64,000 bases of DNA from Mycolicibacterium sp. CBMA 247 (GTDB taxonomy: Bacteria > Actinomycetota > Actinomycetes > Mycobacteriales > Mycobacteriaceae), in NCBI RefSeq assembly GCF_009729095.1, contig NZ_VTGX01000002.1, forward strand, positions 186,001 through 250,000, written 5' to 3'. A program made the position numbers and the translations under genes. Below the pieces are notes generated by a model that ran no database searches, was not told the DNA's origin, and was given only the letters and a program-made list of their open reading frames with translations. Shown in pieces: positions 36,391-46,089 of the stretch. How positions within the stretch are numbered: position 1 is the first letter of the stretch; every line of letters starts with the position of its first letter.

Positions 36391-36460
36391 GCACCGCGAG
36401 CGACCGCGTCTGTACGCCGACACGCCGTAATCTGCGTACATTTGCGGTCGCTCGCGGTGC
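36391..36460. repeat. dispersed nested-hairpin repeat, copy 2
   Basis: A 70-bp element 5 bp after the mmpL stop. The outer arms pair perfectly over 17 bp (36391-36407 with 36444-36460, starting GCACCGCGAGCGACCGC). The inner arms are GTACGCCGA and TCTGCGTAC with one mismatch. Same layout as the copy at 21426-21492. It could act as a terminator for mmpL and for the convergent methyltransferase gene. Confidence 0.78.
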
Positions 36461-36481
36461 TGGATGGGGCGGTATGACTGC

Positions 36482-37150
36482 CTATCGCACGAGCGCGACG
36501 GCGAAGCCGTCCCAGCCTTTGGTGCCGACGGTTTGGATCGCGGCGGTGTCCAATCGCGGATGCTCGCCCATCATCTCCAGCATGTCGCGCACGGCCTGCG
36601 CCTGCCGGTCGTCGGCGGCCGGCGCCAGCACCCGGCCCATCCGGGTGACGTTGTCCACCACGATGATTGAGCCCGGCCGGCCCAGTTTGATCGCCCACTC
36701 GACGTAGCCGACGTTGTTCTCCTTGTCGGCGTCGATGAAGATAAAGTCGAACGCCTGCGAGGAGCCCCAGCCGCGCTCGGCCAGCCGCGGCAAGGTGTCG
36801 AGCGCGGCGCCGACGATCACCTCGACACGGTCGGCGACACCGGCCCGCTCCAGGTTGGCCCGCGCCACCGCGGCGTGACGGGGCTCGTACTCGAGCGTGA
36901 CGACGCTGCCGTCGGGCCCTACGCCGCGCGCCAGGTTGATGGTGCTGTAACCGGCCAGTGTGCCGATCTCCAGCACCCGGCGCGCCCCTGAAATGGTCGC
37001 GAGCAGCGACAGCAGCTTGCCGTGCTGGGCCGACACCTCGATGGCCGGCATGTCGGCGGCCTTGGCGGACTGACGCGCCGCGGTCAGCGCCTCGTCCTCG
37101 GTGTGCAGCACCTCGTTGAACATGATGTCGACATCTGCGGGCTCGGTCAC
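36482..37150 (-). CDS. O-methyltransferase (Rv0187-like, class I)
   Basis: A 222-residue SAM-dependent O-methyltransferase, close to the 220 residues of Rv0187. It has the SAM motif VLEIGTLAGYST, the metal-binding FDFIFIDADKENN and the second metal site VVDNVTRMGR, as in the catechol/caffeoyl-CoA O-methyltransferase family, which uses a divalent metal. The GTG at 37150 gives the expected N-terminus. The methyl acceptor is unknown. Confidence 0.9.
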   Translation of the reverse strand: MTEPADVDIMFNEVLHTEDEALTAARQSAKAADMPAIEVSAQHGKLLSLLATISGARRVLEIGTLAGYSTINLARGVGPDGSVVTLEYEPRHAAVARANLERAGVADRVEVIVGAALDTLPRLAERGWGSSQAFDFIFIDADKENNVGYVEWAIKLGRPGSIIVVDNVTRMGRVLAPAADDRQAQAVRDMLEMMGEHPRLDTAAIQTVGTKGWDGFAVALVR

Positions 37151-37160
37151 CTGCGCCAGG

Positions 37161-37631
37161 CTAAACGACGCCTTCCTTGGCGTACACCATTCGCAGCACC
37201 AGCCCGACCTCCGGCCCCATGATCGTCTCGCACAGTTCGCAGTACGCGGCGACGAAGCCGGGCCCGTGGGGAGGATCCTCACGGGCCACGTGGTGAGCAA
37301 GTTCGTGCAGCACCACCAACTCTCGCAATGCCCAGATGTCGCGCTCGGGGACGGCGATGACGGCCTTGCCGTCGACCAGCTCGTAGTGCGCCGCGGTCGC
37401 GCCCCGGCGGCGCCGAACGGCCACCGGTTGCGCACCGACGCGGGCGGCGACGTCGTCGACGTAGCGCTGCACCGATTCAACGGATCCGAATTTCGCCTCC
37501 GGCGGCAATGTGAGCGAGGTGCCGAAGAAGTCGATGGCCCGCGAACTGTGTTGGGCCGCACGGTCGAACATGGTGCGTACGAACTGTTCGGCGGCATACA
37601 CCCTGGCGCGCTGGGTGTCCTTGGCGCTCAC
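37161..37631 (-). CDS. TIGR04338-family putative metallohydrolase
   Basis: A 156-residue protein with a zincin-like HExxH motif (VVLHELAHHVA, about residue 110), followed by a possible third ligand in HGPGF. It matches the small family seen in mycobacteria and relatives. The GTG overlaps the stop of the DUF2786 gene (GTGA), so the pair is translated together. It lacks a signal peptide, so it probably acts in the cytoplasm. The substrate is unknown. Confidence 0.83.
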   Translation of the reverse strand: MSAKDTQRARVYAAEQFVRTMFDRAAQHSSRAIDFFGTSLTLPPEAKFGSVESVQRYVDDVAARVGAQPVAVRRRRGATAAHYELVDGKAVIAVPERDIWALRELVVLHELAHHVAREDPPHGPGFVAAYCELCETIMGPEVGLVLRMVYAKEGVV

Positions 37632-38371
37632 TGATCCAGGGCGCCGCGTGCGCCGGAGATTTCCGGGTTCGCTCCCAGCCGGGCGTGGCGACCGGCCCGG
37701 TCCCCGGCTCGCCGGGCGGCCGACGAGTAACCTGCCGAGGCGTTCGTGGCCCGCCACGTCCCGCGGGCCTGCGAGGTCTCCCGATAGAAACCGCGCAGCT
37801 CGATATCCTTGTCCCGCAAAGCGATAGCGGTACCCGGCCGGTCGGCCTCGTCGGCCTCGCGTTGGGCTTCCTCCCGGGCCTGGGTCAGGCGCTGGCCGAT
37901 ACGGGCGCCGAAGGCCAGCTGGAAGTTGAGCCGGGCGGTGATCGTCGACGTCGGACGGTGGGCACCCGAGGCGATGTAGCTCTCCGAGGCCTTGACCATC
38001 TGCAGCAGCAGACTCGTATACAGCGCATGGGTGGCGTCGATGTCCTCGGCGAACCCGTAGGCGTAGACGAACGTCGAGTTGGACGCCACATCGCATTTCA
38101 CATCGTTGGCCTGTCCGATCCCCACGAACAGCTGCACATAGGTGCGCAGCCCCTTGGTTCCGGCCTGCCCGATGGTGATCGTGCGTTGTACCGGCATCTG
38201 CGCCTTGGTCCGCTGTGCCGAATGCGCGCGGGCCAGTGCCAGATCGATCGAGGTGGCGGTGGCCAGCCGCTGGGCGGCCGCCATGAAGGCCTCGGCCTCG
38301 TGCAGATTGTCGGTGCCCTCGGCCTGACGCAGCAGTGCGGCGATCCGCGCCAGCATCTTGTCGTCGCTCAT
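37628..38371 (-). CDS. DUF2786 domain protein
   Basis: A 247-residue protein. The N-terminal 40 residues (MLARIAALLRQAEGTDNLHEAEAF, then the helix AAAQRLATATSIDL) are the DUF2786 signature. The centre is a mixed domain and the C-terminal 40 residues are rich in Arg, Ala and Gly. DUF2786 proteins occur in phages and bacteria without known activity. The 4-bp overlap with the metallohydrolase gene indicates the two products work together, perhaps as a regulator or substrate of the peptidase. Confidence 0.83.
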   Translation of the reverse strand: MSDDKMLARIAALLRQAEGTDNLHEAEAFMAAAQRLATATSIDLALARAHSAQRTKAQMPVQRTITIGQAGTKGLRTYVQLFVGIGQANDVKCDVASNSTFVYAYGFAEDIDATHALYTSLLLQMVKASESYIASGAHRPTSTITARLNFQLAFGARIGQRLTQAREEAQREADEADRPGTAIALRDKDIELRGFYRETSQARGTWRATNASAGYSSAARRAGDRAGRHARLGANPEISGARGALDQ

Positions 38372-38399
38372 GGCGCGATCCTAGAAACCCAGTCCGACA

Positions 38400-40225
<1,826 letters not shown>

Positions 40226-40552
40226 TCAGTGCAGCACCGCGTTGCCCAGCCAAAACACCGCGAACAGTCCGAACAGCGCGATGATCGGCACAGCAACGAC
40301 GTTCTTCCCGCGGGTAGCGCCGTAGATCATCCAGACCCCGGCGCTCAGCAGCACCACGACCACCCCGATCGCGACCGTGAGAATCGCGGGTTCCTCGTGG
40401 TAGGTGGCGTCGCAGGCCGCGTCGTGGCAGCCGTCGGTGGCCATCCCGAACGCCAACGCCGCGATCATGAACTCCATGAACGCGGCCGGCAGTAGCAGCA
40501 CGTAGAGCACAAACGCCGCGGTGTTCCAGCGTGTCACCGAACGCTCGGACAT
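40226..40552 (-). CDS. small membrane protein, unknown
   Basis: A 108-residue protein with three predicted helices (about 10-36, 57-77 and 84-106) and an extracytoplasmic loop with two cysteines (TDGCHDAACDATYHEE). I do not recognise a family. It lies 24 bp upstream of the lipase gene on the same strand and is divergent from sigG. It may be cotranscribed with the lipase. Confidence 0.72.
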   Translation of the reverse strand: MSERSVTRWNTAAFVLYVLLLPAAFMEFMIAALAFGMATDGCHDAACDATYHEEPAILTVAIGVVVVLLSAGVWMIYGATRGKNVVAVPIIALFGLFAVFWLGNAVLH

Positions 40553-40595
40553 TGTCCGATCGTAGTTGTCGGAGGTGCTGCGTAAGCTCGCGAAC

Positions 40596-41591
40596 GTGAC
40601 GGTCCTCGCCCACCGCGTCGATGACGACAGCCCGGCCGATGCATTCCTGGCCGATGCCCAGCGCTACCGCCGTGAGCTGCTGGCGCACTGCTACCGGATG
40701 ACCGGCTCACTGCACGATGCCGAGGATTTGGTACAGGAAACCTACCTGCGCGCTTGGAAGGCCTACGCCGGTTTTGAGGGCAAGTCCTCGGTGCGCACCT
40801 GGTTGTATCGCATTGCCACCAATACCTGCCTGACCGCGCTGGAGGGCCGGCAACGCCGTCCGCTGCCGTCGGGTCTGGGTAACCCGAGCTCGTCGCCCAC
40901 CGATGAGATCGCCGAGCACCACGAGATCCCCTGGCTGCAGCCGTTGCCGGATTCTTCCGACGACCCGGCGGATCCCAGCACGATCGTCGGGACGCGTGAT
41001 TCGGTGCGGCTGGCGTTCGTGGCCGCCCTGCAGCATCTGTCGGCGCGGCAACGCGCGGTGCTGCTGATGCGCGAGGTGCTGCAGTGGAAGGCCGCCGAAG
41101 TTGCCGGCGCGATTGGAACTTCCACGGCGGCGGTCAACAGCTTGTTGCAGCGGGCCCGGGCCCAGCTCGACGCGGTGGGCCCCAGCCAGGACGACGCAGT
41201 CGATTCACCGGACTCCCCGCACGCCCAGAACTTGCTGCGCAACTACATGGCCGCGTTCGAGGCCTACGACATCGACAAGCTGGTCGAGCTGTTCACCGCC
41301 GAGGCGATCTGGGAGATGCCGCCGTTCGACAGCTGGTACCGGGGACCGCAGGCCATCGGTGACCTGTCCCGATACAAGTGCCCGGCCGAGCAGCCCGGGG
41401 ATATGCGGTTCATCGCGACGAGCGCCAACGGCCAGCCCGCCGCGGCGATGTACATGTTGAACCGCGAGACGGGCCGGCACGAGGCCTTCCAGCTGCATGT
41501 CCTGGAGGTGCGCCCGGACGGCATCTCCCACGTGGTGGCGTTCATGGAACTGTCACTGTTCGAGAAGTTCGGGCTTCCCGCCTCACTCTGA
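40596..41591 (+). CDS. sigG: ECF sigma factor SigG
   Basis: A 331-residue extracytoplasmic-function sigma factor. Region 2 (LLAHCYRMTGSLHDAEDLVQ, then TYLRAWKAYAGF) and region 4 (LSARQRAVLLMREVLQWKAAEVA, then AIGTSTAAVNSLLQRAR) are intact. A SnoaL-like domain of about 120 residues follows, as in SigG and SigJ-type factors that use such a domain in place of an anti-sigma factor. Next to the Rv0183-like lipase, this is Rv0182c. The GTG at 40596 is chosen; GTG 40575 and TTG 40566 are in frame upstream. Confidence 0.9.
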   Translation: MTVLAHRVDDDSPADAFLADAQRYRRELLAHCYRMTGSLHDAEDLVQETYLRAWKAYAGFEGKSSVRTWLYRIATNTCLTALEGRQRRPLPSGLGNPSSSPTDEIAEHHEIPWLQPLPDSSDDPADPSTIVGTRDSVRLAFVAALQHLSARQRAVLLMREVLQWKAAEVAGAIGTSTAAVNSLLQRARAQLDAVGPSQDDAVDSPDSPHAQNLLRNYMAAFEAYDIDKLVELFTAEAIWEMPPFDSWYRGPQAIGDLSRYKCPAEQPGDMRFIATSANGQPAAAMYMLNRETGRHEAFQLHVLEVRPDGISHVVAFMELSLFEKFGLPASL

Positions 41592-42086
41592 CTCGTAAGC
41601 CGCCTGCAGTTCCGCGATGTTGAACTTGCCCACAGTGCGCAGGACTGCGGACATCAACCGGCCGTTGGCGTCGTCATCGCCTTTGGCCAGCAGGTCGTAG
41701 TACTCGGCCGGGGTGATCTGCCAGGCCAGCCCGTACTTGTCCTTGAGCCAGCCGCAGGGCAACTCCTGGCCGCCCTCACTCAGCGCGGCCCAGATCTGGT
41801 CGATCTGCTCCTGTCCCGAGACCCGCACCTCCAGGGAGACGGCCTCGGTGAAGGGGAACGCCGGGCCACCGTTGATGCCGACCATGCGTTGCCCGGACAG
41901 CTCGAACTCGACCACCACCGGCACGTCCTGCGGGGAGGGGGACTCGGGGTGCGCGGCGACGATGTTGAGGATGCGCCCGTTGCCGCCGAACGCGGCGATG
42001 TAGTGCTGCGCGGCCTGCTCCGCCTCCCGGTCGAACCACAGATTCGGGACGATGCCTGCAGTGATGCGGGGATTGGTCGGGGTCAT
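41583..42086 (-). CDS. VOC-superfamily protein, PhnB-like
   Basis: A 167-residue protein with the PhnB/3-demethylubiquinone methyltransferase-like fold: ITPNLWFD-type start (IVPNLWFDREAEQAAQHY), the NGGPAFPFTEAVSLEV strand and the C-terminal KYGLAWQITPAEY. These proteins are small and of poorly known function. The ATG at 42086 has an AGAGGGA ribosome site. It converges with sigG, the two coding ends overlapping by 9 bp. Confidence 0.87.
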   Translation of the reverse strand: MTPTNPRITAGIVPNLWFDREAEQAAQHYIAAFGGNGRILNIVAAHPESPSPQDVPVVVEFELSGQRMVGINGGPAFPFTEAVSLEVRVSGQEQIDQIWAALSEGGQELPCGWLKDKYGLAWQITPAEYYDLLAKGDDDANGRLMSAVLRTVGKFNIAELQAAYESE

Positions 42087-42241
42087 GGCTTCCCTCTCGT
42101 CGGATTGTCGGTCTCGCTGAGTAGACCGACGACAGGCCGTCAAGTCATCGCAGCCCCCACCAAGAAGCCCGACCACAACGAAATCAAGCACGGATACTTG
42201 CAGGTCAAGGGGGGGTTACCAGCCGGTATTGCAACCTGTTC

Positions 42242-42247
42242 TATTAT
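42242..42247 (+). promoter_or_regulatory. possible -10 element of the alcohol dehydrogenase gene
   Basis: TATTAT lies 9 bp before the ATG at 42256. No good -35 stands at the normal distance. If used, transcription would begin within a couple of bases of the ATG, giving a near-leaderless mRNA, which fits the lack of any ribosome site there. Confidence 0.35.
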
Positions 42248-42255
42248 CGCCTCCT

Positions 42256-43380
42256 ATGAAGACCAAAGGCGCCCTGCTGTGGGAACTCAACTCGCCATTC
42301 CAGGTCGACGAGATCGACCTCGGTGACCCCGTCGCCGACGAAGTACAGATTCGGATGCATGCCGCGGGCATGTGCCACTCCGACTACCACCTCACCACCG
42401 GCGCCACCCCGATGGCGCTGCCCGCGCTCGGCGGCCATGAGGGCGCCGGCGTGGTCACCAAGGTCGGCAAGAACGTCACCGGCATCGAAGAGGGTGACCA
42501 CGTCATCCTCGCCTTCATCCCGGCCTGCGGTGAATGCCCGCCGTGTCTGAAGGGCTTCCGGTCGCTGTGTGACCGCGGCGCCGTGCTGCTCGGCGGCAAG
42601 GCCATCGCCGACGGCACCAGCCGCATCCACGCCGGCGGCCACGAGGTGGCGCCGATGAACCTGCTCGGCACGTTCGCGCCGTACATGACCGTGCACAAGG
42701 ATTCGGTCGTCAAGATCGACAAGGACATCCCGTTCGAGACCGCGGCCATCATGGGCTGCGCGGTGCCCACCGGCTTCGGCTCGGCCACCAATGTCGCCGA
42801 CGTCAAGCCCGGCGAGACCGCCATCGTCATCGGTGTCGGCGGTATCGGCATGAGCGCGCTGCAGGGTGCGGTGATCTCGGGCGCCAAGCACGTCATCGCG
42901 ATCGACCCGAACGAGTGGAAGCGCGAGCAGGCCATCAAGTTCGGCGCCACGCACGTCTACCCGTCGATGGCCGAGGCCATCGCGCCGGTCATCGACGTCA
43001 CCCACGGCCTGATGGGCGACAAGGTCATCATCGCCGTCGGCGAGATGAAGGGCGAGTACATCGAAGAGGCGATGATCCTCACCGCCAAGACCGGCACCTG
43101 CGTGGTGACGGGCATGGGATCGATCATGGATGCCGACGTCAAGCTCAACCTGTTCCTGTTCACCATGTTGCAGAAGACGTTGAAGGGCAACATCTTCGGG
43201 GGCGGCAACTCGCACGTGGAGACACCCCGGTTGACGGCGCTGTACAAGGCGGGGCTGCTGAACATCGACGATATGATCACCCGGACCTACAAGCTCGAGG
43301 ACATCAACCAGGGCTACCAGGACATGTTGGACGGCAACAACATTCGCGGCGTCATCAAGTTCACGGAAGCTGATTGGTAA
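42256..43380 (+). CDS. zinc alcohol dehydrogenase, NDMA-dependent type
   Basis: A 374-residue medium-chain dehydrogenase. Zinc ligands are seen in MCHSDYH (Cys) and GGHEGAG (His-Glu), and the structural zinc cysteines in CGECPPCLKGFRSLC. The NAD loop is VIGVGGIGMSA. The HEVAPMNLLGTFAPYMTVH and NIFGGGNSHVETPRL segments are typical of actinobacterial NDMA-type alcohol dehydrogenases, which keep NAD tightly bound and pass electrons to redox partners such as mycofactocin. The mycofactocin genes are not in this window. Confidence 0.92.
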   Translation: MKTKGALLWELNSPFQVDEIDLGDPVADEVQIRMHAAGMCHSDYHLTTGATPMALPALGGHEGAGVVTKVGKNVTGIEEGDHVILAFIPACGECPPCLKGFRSLCDRGAVLLGGKAIADGTSRIHAGGHEVAPMNLLGTFAPYMTVHKDSVVKIDKDIPFETAAIMGCAVPTGFGSATNVADVKPGETAIVIGVGGIGMSALQGAVISGAKHVIAIDPNEWKREQAIKFGATHVYPSMAEAIAPVIDVTHGLMGDKVIIAVGEMKGEYIEEAMILTAKTGTCVVTGMGSIMDADVKLNLFLFTMLQKTLKGNIFGGGNSHVETPRLTALYKAGLLNIDDMITRTYKLEDINQGYQDMLDGNNIRGVIKFTEADW

Positions 43381-43420
43381 CTCCGCTACCGTGTCAGACT
43401 GGTAACACTTCTCTGCCGAG

Positions 43421-43470
43421 CAGACGTAAAACTGCCCCTTTTCCGTTGAAGAGGGGCAGTTTTGCGTCTG
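43421..43470. terminator. hairpin between the adh and AbiEi/DUF559-like genes
   Basis: CAGACGTAAAACTGCCCCT (from 43421) pairs with the complementary arm ending GGGCAGTTTTGCGTCTG (to 43470), about 19 bp with one G-T pair, and has A/T runs next to a GC block on both strands. It is a bidirectional terminator for convergent genes. The arm CAGACG(T/C)AAAACTGCCC recurs in the hairpin at 44430-44479. Confidence 0.82.
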
Positions 43471-43483
43471 CTGGCGGAGGAAA

Positions 43484-44356
43484 TCAAGCGGCGCGGTCAA
43501 ATTGGCGATATATCCGCGCGCAAAGTTCAGCCGGATAACGCCGTACGTCGTCAACCACCGCAGGCACGCTGATCCAGCCAACCTCCTGCAACCGCGCAGC
43601 TTTCATCCGATCATGCTTGAACGCATCCGGATTCGCGTGCCAGTCGACACTGTCGTACTCCGCGGCCACCCGGTGGTCCGGCCAAGCGAAGTCCACCCGC
43701 CACAGCTGCCCATGCAGGTCACGGATCTCGTACTGCAACTCTGGGGTGAGCAGTCCCCAATCGATGAAGACCAGTCGCATCTCGGACTCCATCGGCGACT
43801 CGGCCCTCGGGTCAGCGTAGGGAAGCAGTTCGCGAACCTTGACGACGCCGCGACGGCCTCGCTGATCGTTGAGGGCGCTCTCGAGTTCGGCCATCGAGCA
43901 GGTACCGCTGCGCAGTGCGGCGTCAAGCGTTGCCAACGCGCGCGGACGCCGAAGCATCCGGGCCACCTCGATCGCCGTCCATGACGGAGCCGTCAGCAGG
44001 CGACCACCAATTTTCTTGAGCGGAGCGCCAATTCGCTGGTGCACCATGAGATCTGGCGATGGCCTCACGCGGACACCAGGGTCAAGAATGTGAATCCGGC
44101 GGTCGGGATCGGTCTCAAAGCCATAGATCTGCGCCGCAGTGTTCATGCAGGCGACGATCGGGGTATCCGAGAGCAGGTCAAGTGCACGAAGCCGGCAAGC
44201 CGTATCAGGCGGCTCCAACGAATAGGCCCCATGCCACACCCGGAACACTTCGCCGTCACGGATTCGCCTGGCAAGGGTCCGGTAGGTCATGGTGCTGAGC
44301 AACTGCTTCGTGGTCGCGATTCCGTCGTAGAGAGCGAATGGACCATCGAGCGTCAT
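43484..44356 (-). CDS. AbiEi-like / DUF559 endonuclease-domain protein
   Basis: A 290-residue protein. The N-terminal 80 residues (TTKQLLSTMTYRTLARRIRDGEVFRVWHGAYSL) form the winged-helix AbiEi antitoxin-like domain. The C-terminal 110 are DUF559/Vsr-like, with VDFAWPDHRVAAEYDSVDWH providing the Asp...Glu-x-Asp pattern of PD-(D/E)XK nucleases. Such fused proteins are many and variable in mycobacteria, with unproven toxin-antitoxin or DNA-repair roles. No toxin partner is adjacent. ATG 44356 is chosen; GTG 44374 is in frame upstream. Two related hairpins flank the gene. Confidence 0.78.
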   Translation of the reverse strand: MTLDGPFALYDGIATTKQLLSTMTYRTLARRIRDGEVFRVWHGAYSLEPPDTACRLRALDLLSDTPIVACMNTAAQIYGFETDPDRRIHILDPGVRVRPSPDLMVHQRIGAPLKKIGGRLLTAPSWTAIEVARMLRRPRALATLDAALRSGTCSMAELESALNDQRGRRGVVKVRELLPYADPRAESPMESEMRLVFIDWGLLTPELQYEIRDLHGQLWRVDFAWPDHRVAAEYDSVDWHANPDAFKHDRMKAARLQEVGWISVPAVVDDVRRYPAELCARIYRQFDRAA

Positions 44357-44429
44357 GGCGTCGATTGTTTGCACCGAAGTTGCGTGACCGCCACCATCTA
44401 CCCGTCCGCCCTGTGGATAACTCCACCAG

Positions 44430-44479
44430 CAGACGCAAAACTGCCCACTTTCACCGGAAAGTGGGCAGTTTTGTGTCTG
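44430..44479. terminator. hairpin downstream of the SDR gene
   Basis: A 23-bp stem: CAGACGCAAAACTGCCCACT onward (44430-44452) pairs with 44457-44479 with one G-T pair. It begins 15 bp after the minus-strand stop at 44494, so it probably ends the SDR transcript before the AbiEi/DUF559-like gene. Same arm consensus as the hairpin at 43421-43470. Confidence 0.82.
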
Positions 44480-44493
44480 TTCGCGGGGAGAAG

Positions 44494-45270
44494 TTACTTG
44501 GGTGGCATCCGGATGCCACCGTCGACGCGGACCACCTCGGCGTTCATGTACGAGTTGGTCAGCAGCTCGACGACCATCGAGGCCAGTTCCTCGGGCTTGC
44601 CGAGGCGGTGCGGGAACAGCACCGACTCGCCCAGCTTGGCCTTGAACGCCTCCGACGCCTCGCCCTCGCCGTAGATCGGGGTGTCGATCAGGCCTGGGGC
44701 CACGGTGTTGACGCGGACGCCCACGGCGGACAGGTCGCGCGCCACCGGCAAGGTCAGGCCGACCACGCCGCCCTTGGACGACGAGTAGGCCGCCTGGCCG
44801 ATCTGGCCGTCGAAGGCCGCCACACTGGTCATGTTGACGATCGCGCCGCGCTCGCCGGTGTCGGTGAGCTCGTTGCGGCTCATCGCGGTAGCGGCCAGCC
44901 GGATGCAGTCGAAGGTGCCGACCAAGTTGATCGCCAGCACCTTCTTGTAGGCGTCCAGGTTGTGCGCCGAGGCGAACTCGCCGTCCTTGCCGATGGTGCG
45001 CTGGGCCCAGCCGATGCCGGCCGAGTTCACCAGGGCGCGCAGCGGGCCGAGTTCGCCTGCCTTGTTGACCGCGGCCTCGATCTGCTCGGTGCTGGTGACG
45101 TCGACGCTGACGAAGACGCCGCCGATCTCCTTGGCGAGGGCCTCGCCCTTGTCTGCCTGCAGGTCGGCCACGACGACGCGAGCTCCCTTGGCGGCGAGTT
45201 GGCGGGCGGTAGCCGCACCGATACCTGATGCGCCACCGGTGACGATGGCGCTAGCTCCATTGATATCCAC
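44494..45270 (-). CDS. SDR dehydrogenase, 3-hydroxyacyl-CoA dehydrogenase type II-like
   Basis: A 258-residue SDR with [41 protein letters not shown] (catalytic Ser, Tyr and Lys) and [12 protein letters not shown], where the Asp after strand beta-2 indicates NAD preference. The overall sequence resembles 17-beta-HSD10 type enzymes that oxidise 3-hydroxyacyl-CoA or hydroxysteroid substrates, consistent with lipid or sterol catabolism. It is a single gene with its own terminator. Confidence 0.88.
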   Translation of the reverse strand: MDINGASAIVTGGASGIGAATARQLAAKGARVVVADLQADKGEALAKEIGGVFVSVDVTSTEQIEAAVNKAGELGPLRALVNSAGIGWAQRTIGKDGEFASAHNLDAYKKVLAINLVGTFDCIRLAATAMSRNELTDTGERGAIVNMTSVAAFDGQIGQAAYSSSKGGVVGLTLPVARDLSAVGVRVNTVAPGLIDTPIYGEGEASEAFKAKLGESVLFPHRLGKPEELASMVVELLTNSYMNAEVVRVDGGIRMPPK

Positions 45271-45330
45271 CTGAACAGACTAAGCACGATCTACCGGTTG
45301 CTCAGCTTGGCCCGTCAGTAGGCTGGCGCC

Positions 45331-46044
45331 ATGGCTTCCACGGTCGATATCCGACGCGCCGGGGACCGTGGCGTCAGCACGACCGACTGGCTGCAATCGC
45401 GGCATTCATTCTCGTTCGCCGACTACTACGACCCGGCCAACACCCACCACGGGCTGTTGCTGGTGAACAACGACGACATCGTCGCACCGGGCGCCGGCTT
45501 TGACACGCATCCGCACCGGGACATGGAGATCGTCACCTGGGTGTTGTCCGGTCAGCTGGCGCACAAGGATTCGATGGGCAACGCCGGGGTGATCTACCCG
45601 GGCCTGGCGCAACGGATGTCGGCGGGCACGGGCGTGCAGCATTCCGAGATGAACGGATCCGCCGACGAGCCCGTGCATTTCGTGCAGATGTGGGTCCTGC
45701 CCGATACCGCCGGAGTGACGCCGAGCTATCAGCAGCAGGAGCTCGAGTTGACCAAAACGCTGACCCCGATCGCCTCCGGTGCGGTCGACGCGGCCGTCAC
45801 GCTTCACAACCGCAATGCCACGCTGTACGGCGCCCGGCTGCAGCCCGGCGACTCGGTCGAGCTGCCGCAGGCTCGCTACGTCCATCTGTTCGTCGCCCGT
45901 GGCACCGTCACGCTGGAGGGATCCGGGCCGCTCACCGATGGTGACGCCGCCCGGCTGGCCGACTCCGGCGGGCAGCGCGTCGTAGCCGACACCGAAGCAG
46001 AGATCCTGGTCTGGGAGATGAATGCGGGTCTGGGCGGCGCGTAG
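45331..46044 (+). CDS. pirin-family protein (Rv0181c-like)
   Basis: A 237-residue bicupin. The N-terminal cupin has the pirin metal motif FDTHPHRDMEIVTWVLSGQL with three His/Glu ligands and a fourth in QHSEMNG. HFVQMWVLPD links to the second cupin. Pirins oxidise flavonols such as quercetin in vitro or act as redox-sensitive regulators. Its role here is unknown. M. tuberculosis has the orthologue two genes from the lipase; here it is displaced by several kilobases of extra genes. Confidence 0.88.
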   Translation: MASTVDIRRAGDRGVSTTDWLQSRHSFSFADYYDPANTHHGLLLVNNDDIVAPGAGFDTHPHRDMEIVTWVLSGQLAHKDSMGNAGVIYPGLAQRMSAGTGVQHSEMNGSADEPVHFVQMWVLPDTAGVTPSYQQQELELTKTLTPIASGAVDAAVTLHNRNATLYGARLQPGDSVELPQARYVHLFVARGTVTLEGSGPLTDGDAARLADSGGQRVVADTEAEILVWEMNAGLGGA

Positions 46045-46089
46045 TGCAATTGCACTGATCGGCGCGGTGTATCGACTTGCGCCGCCTGC

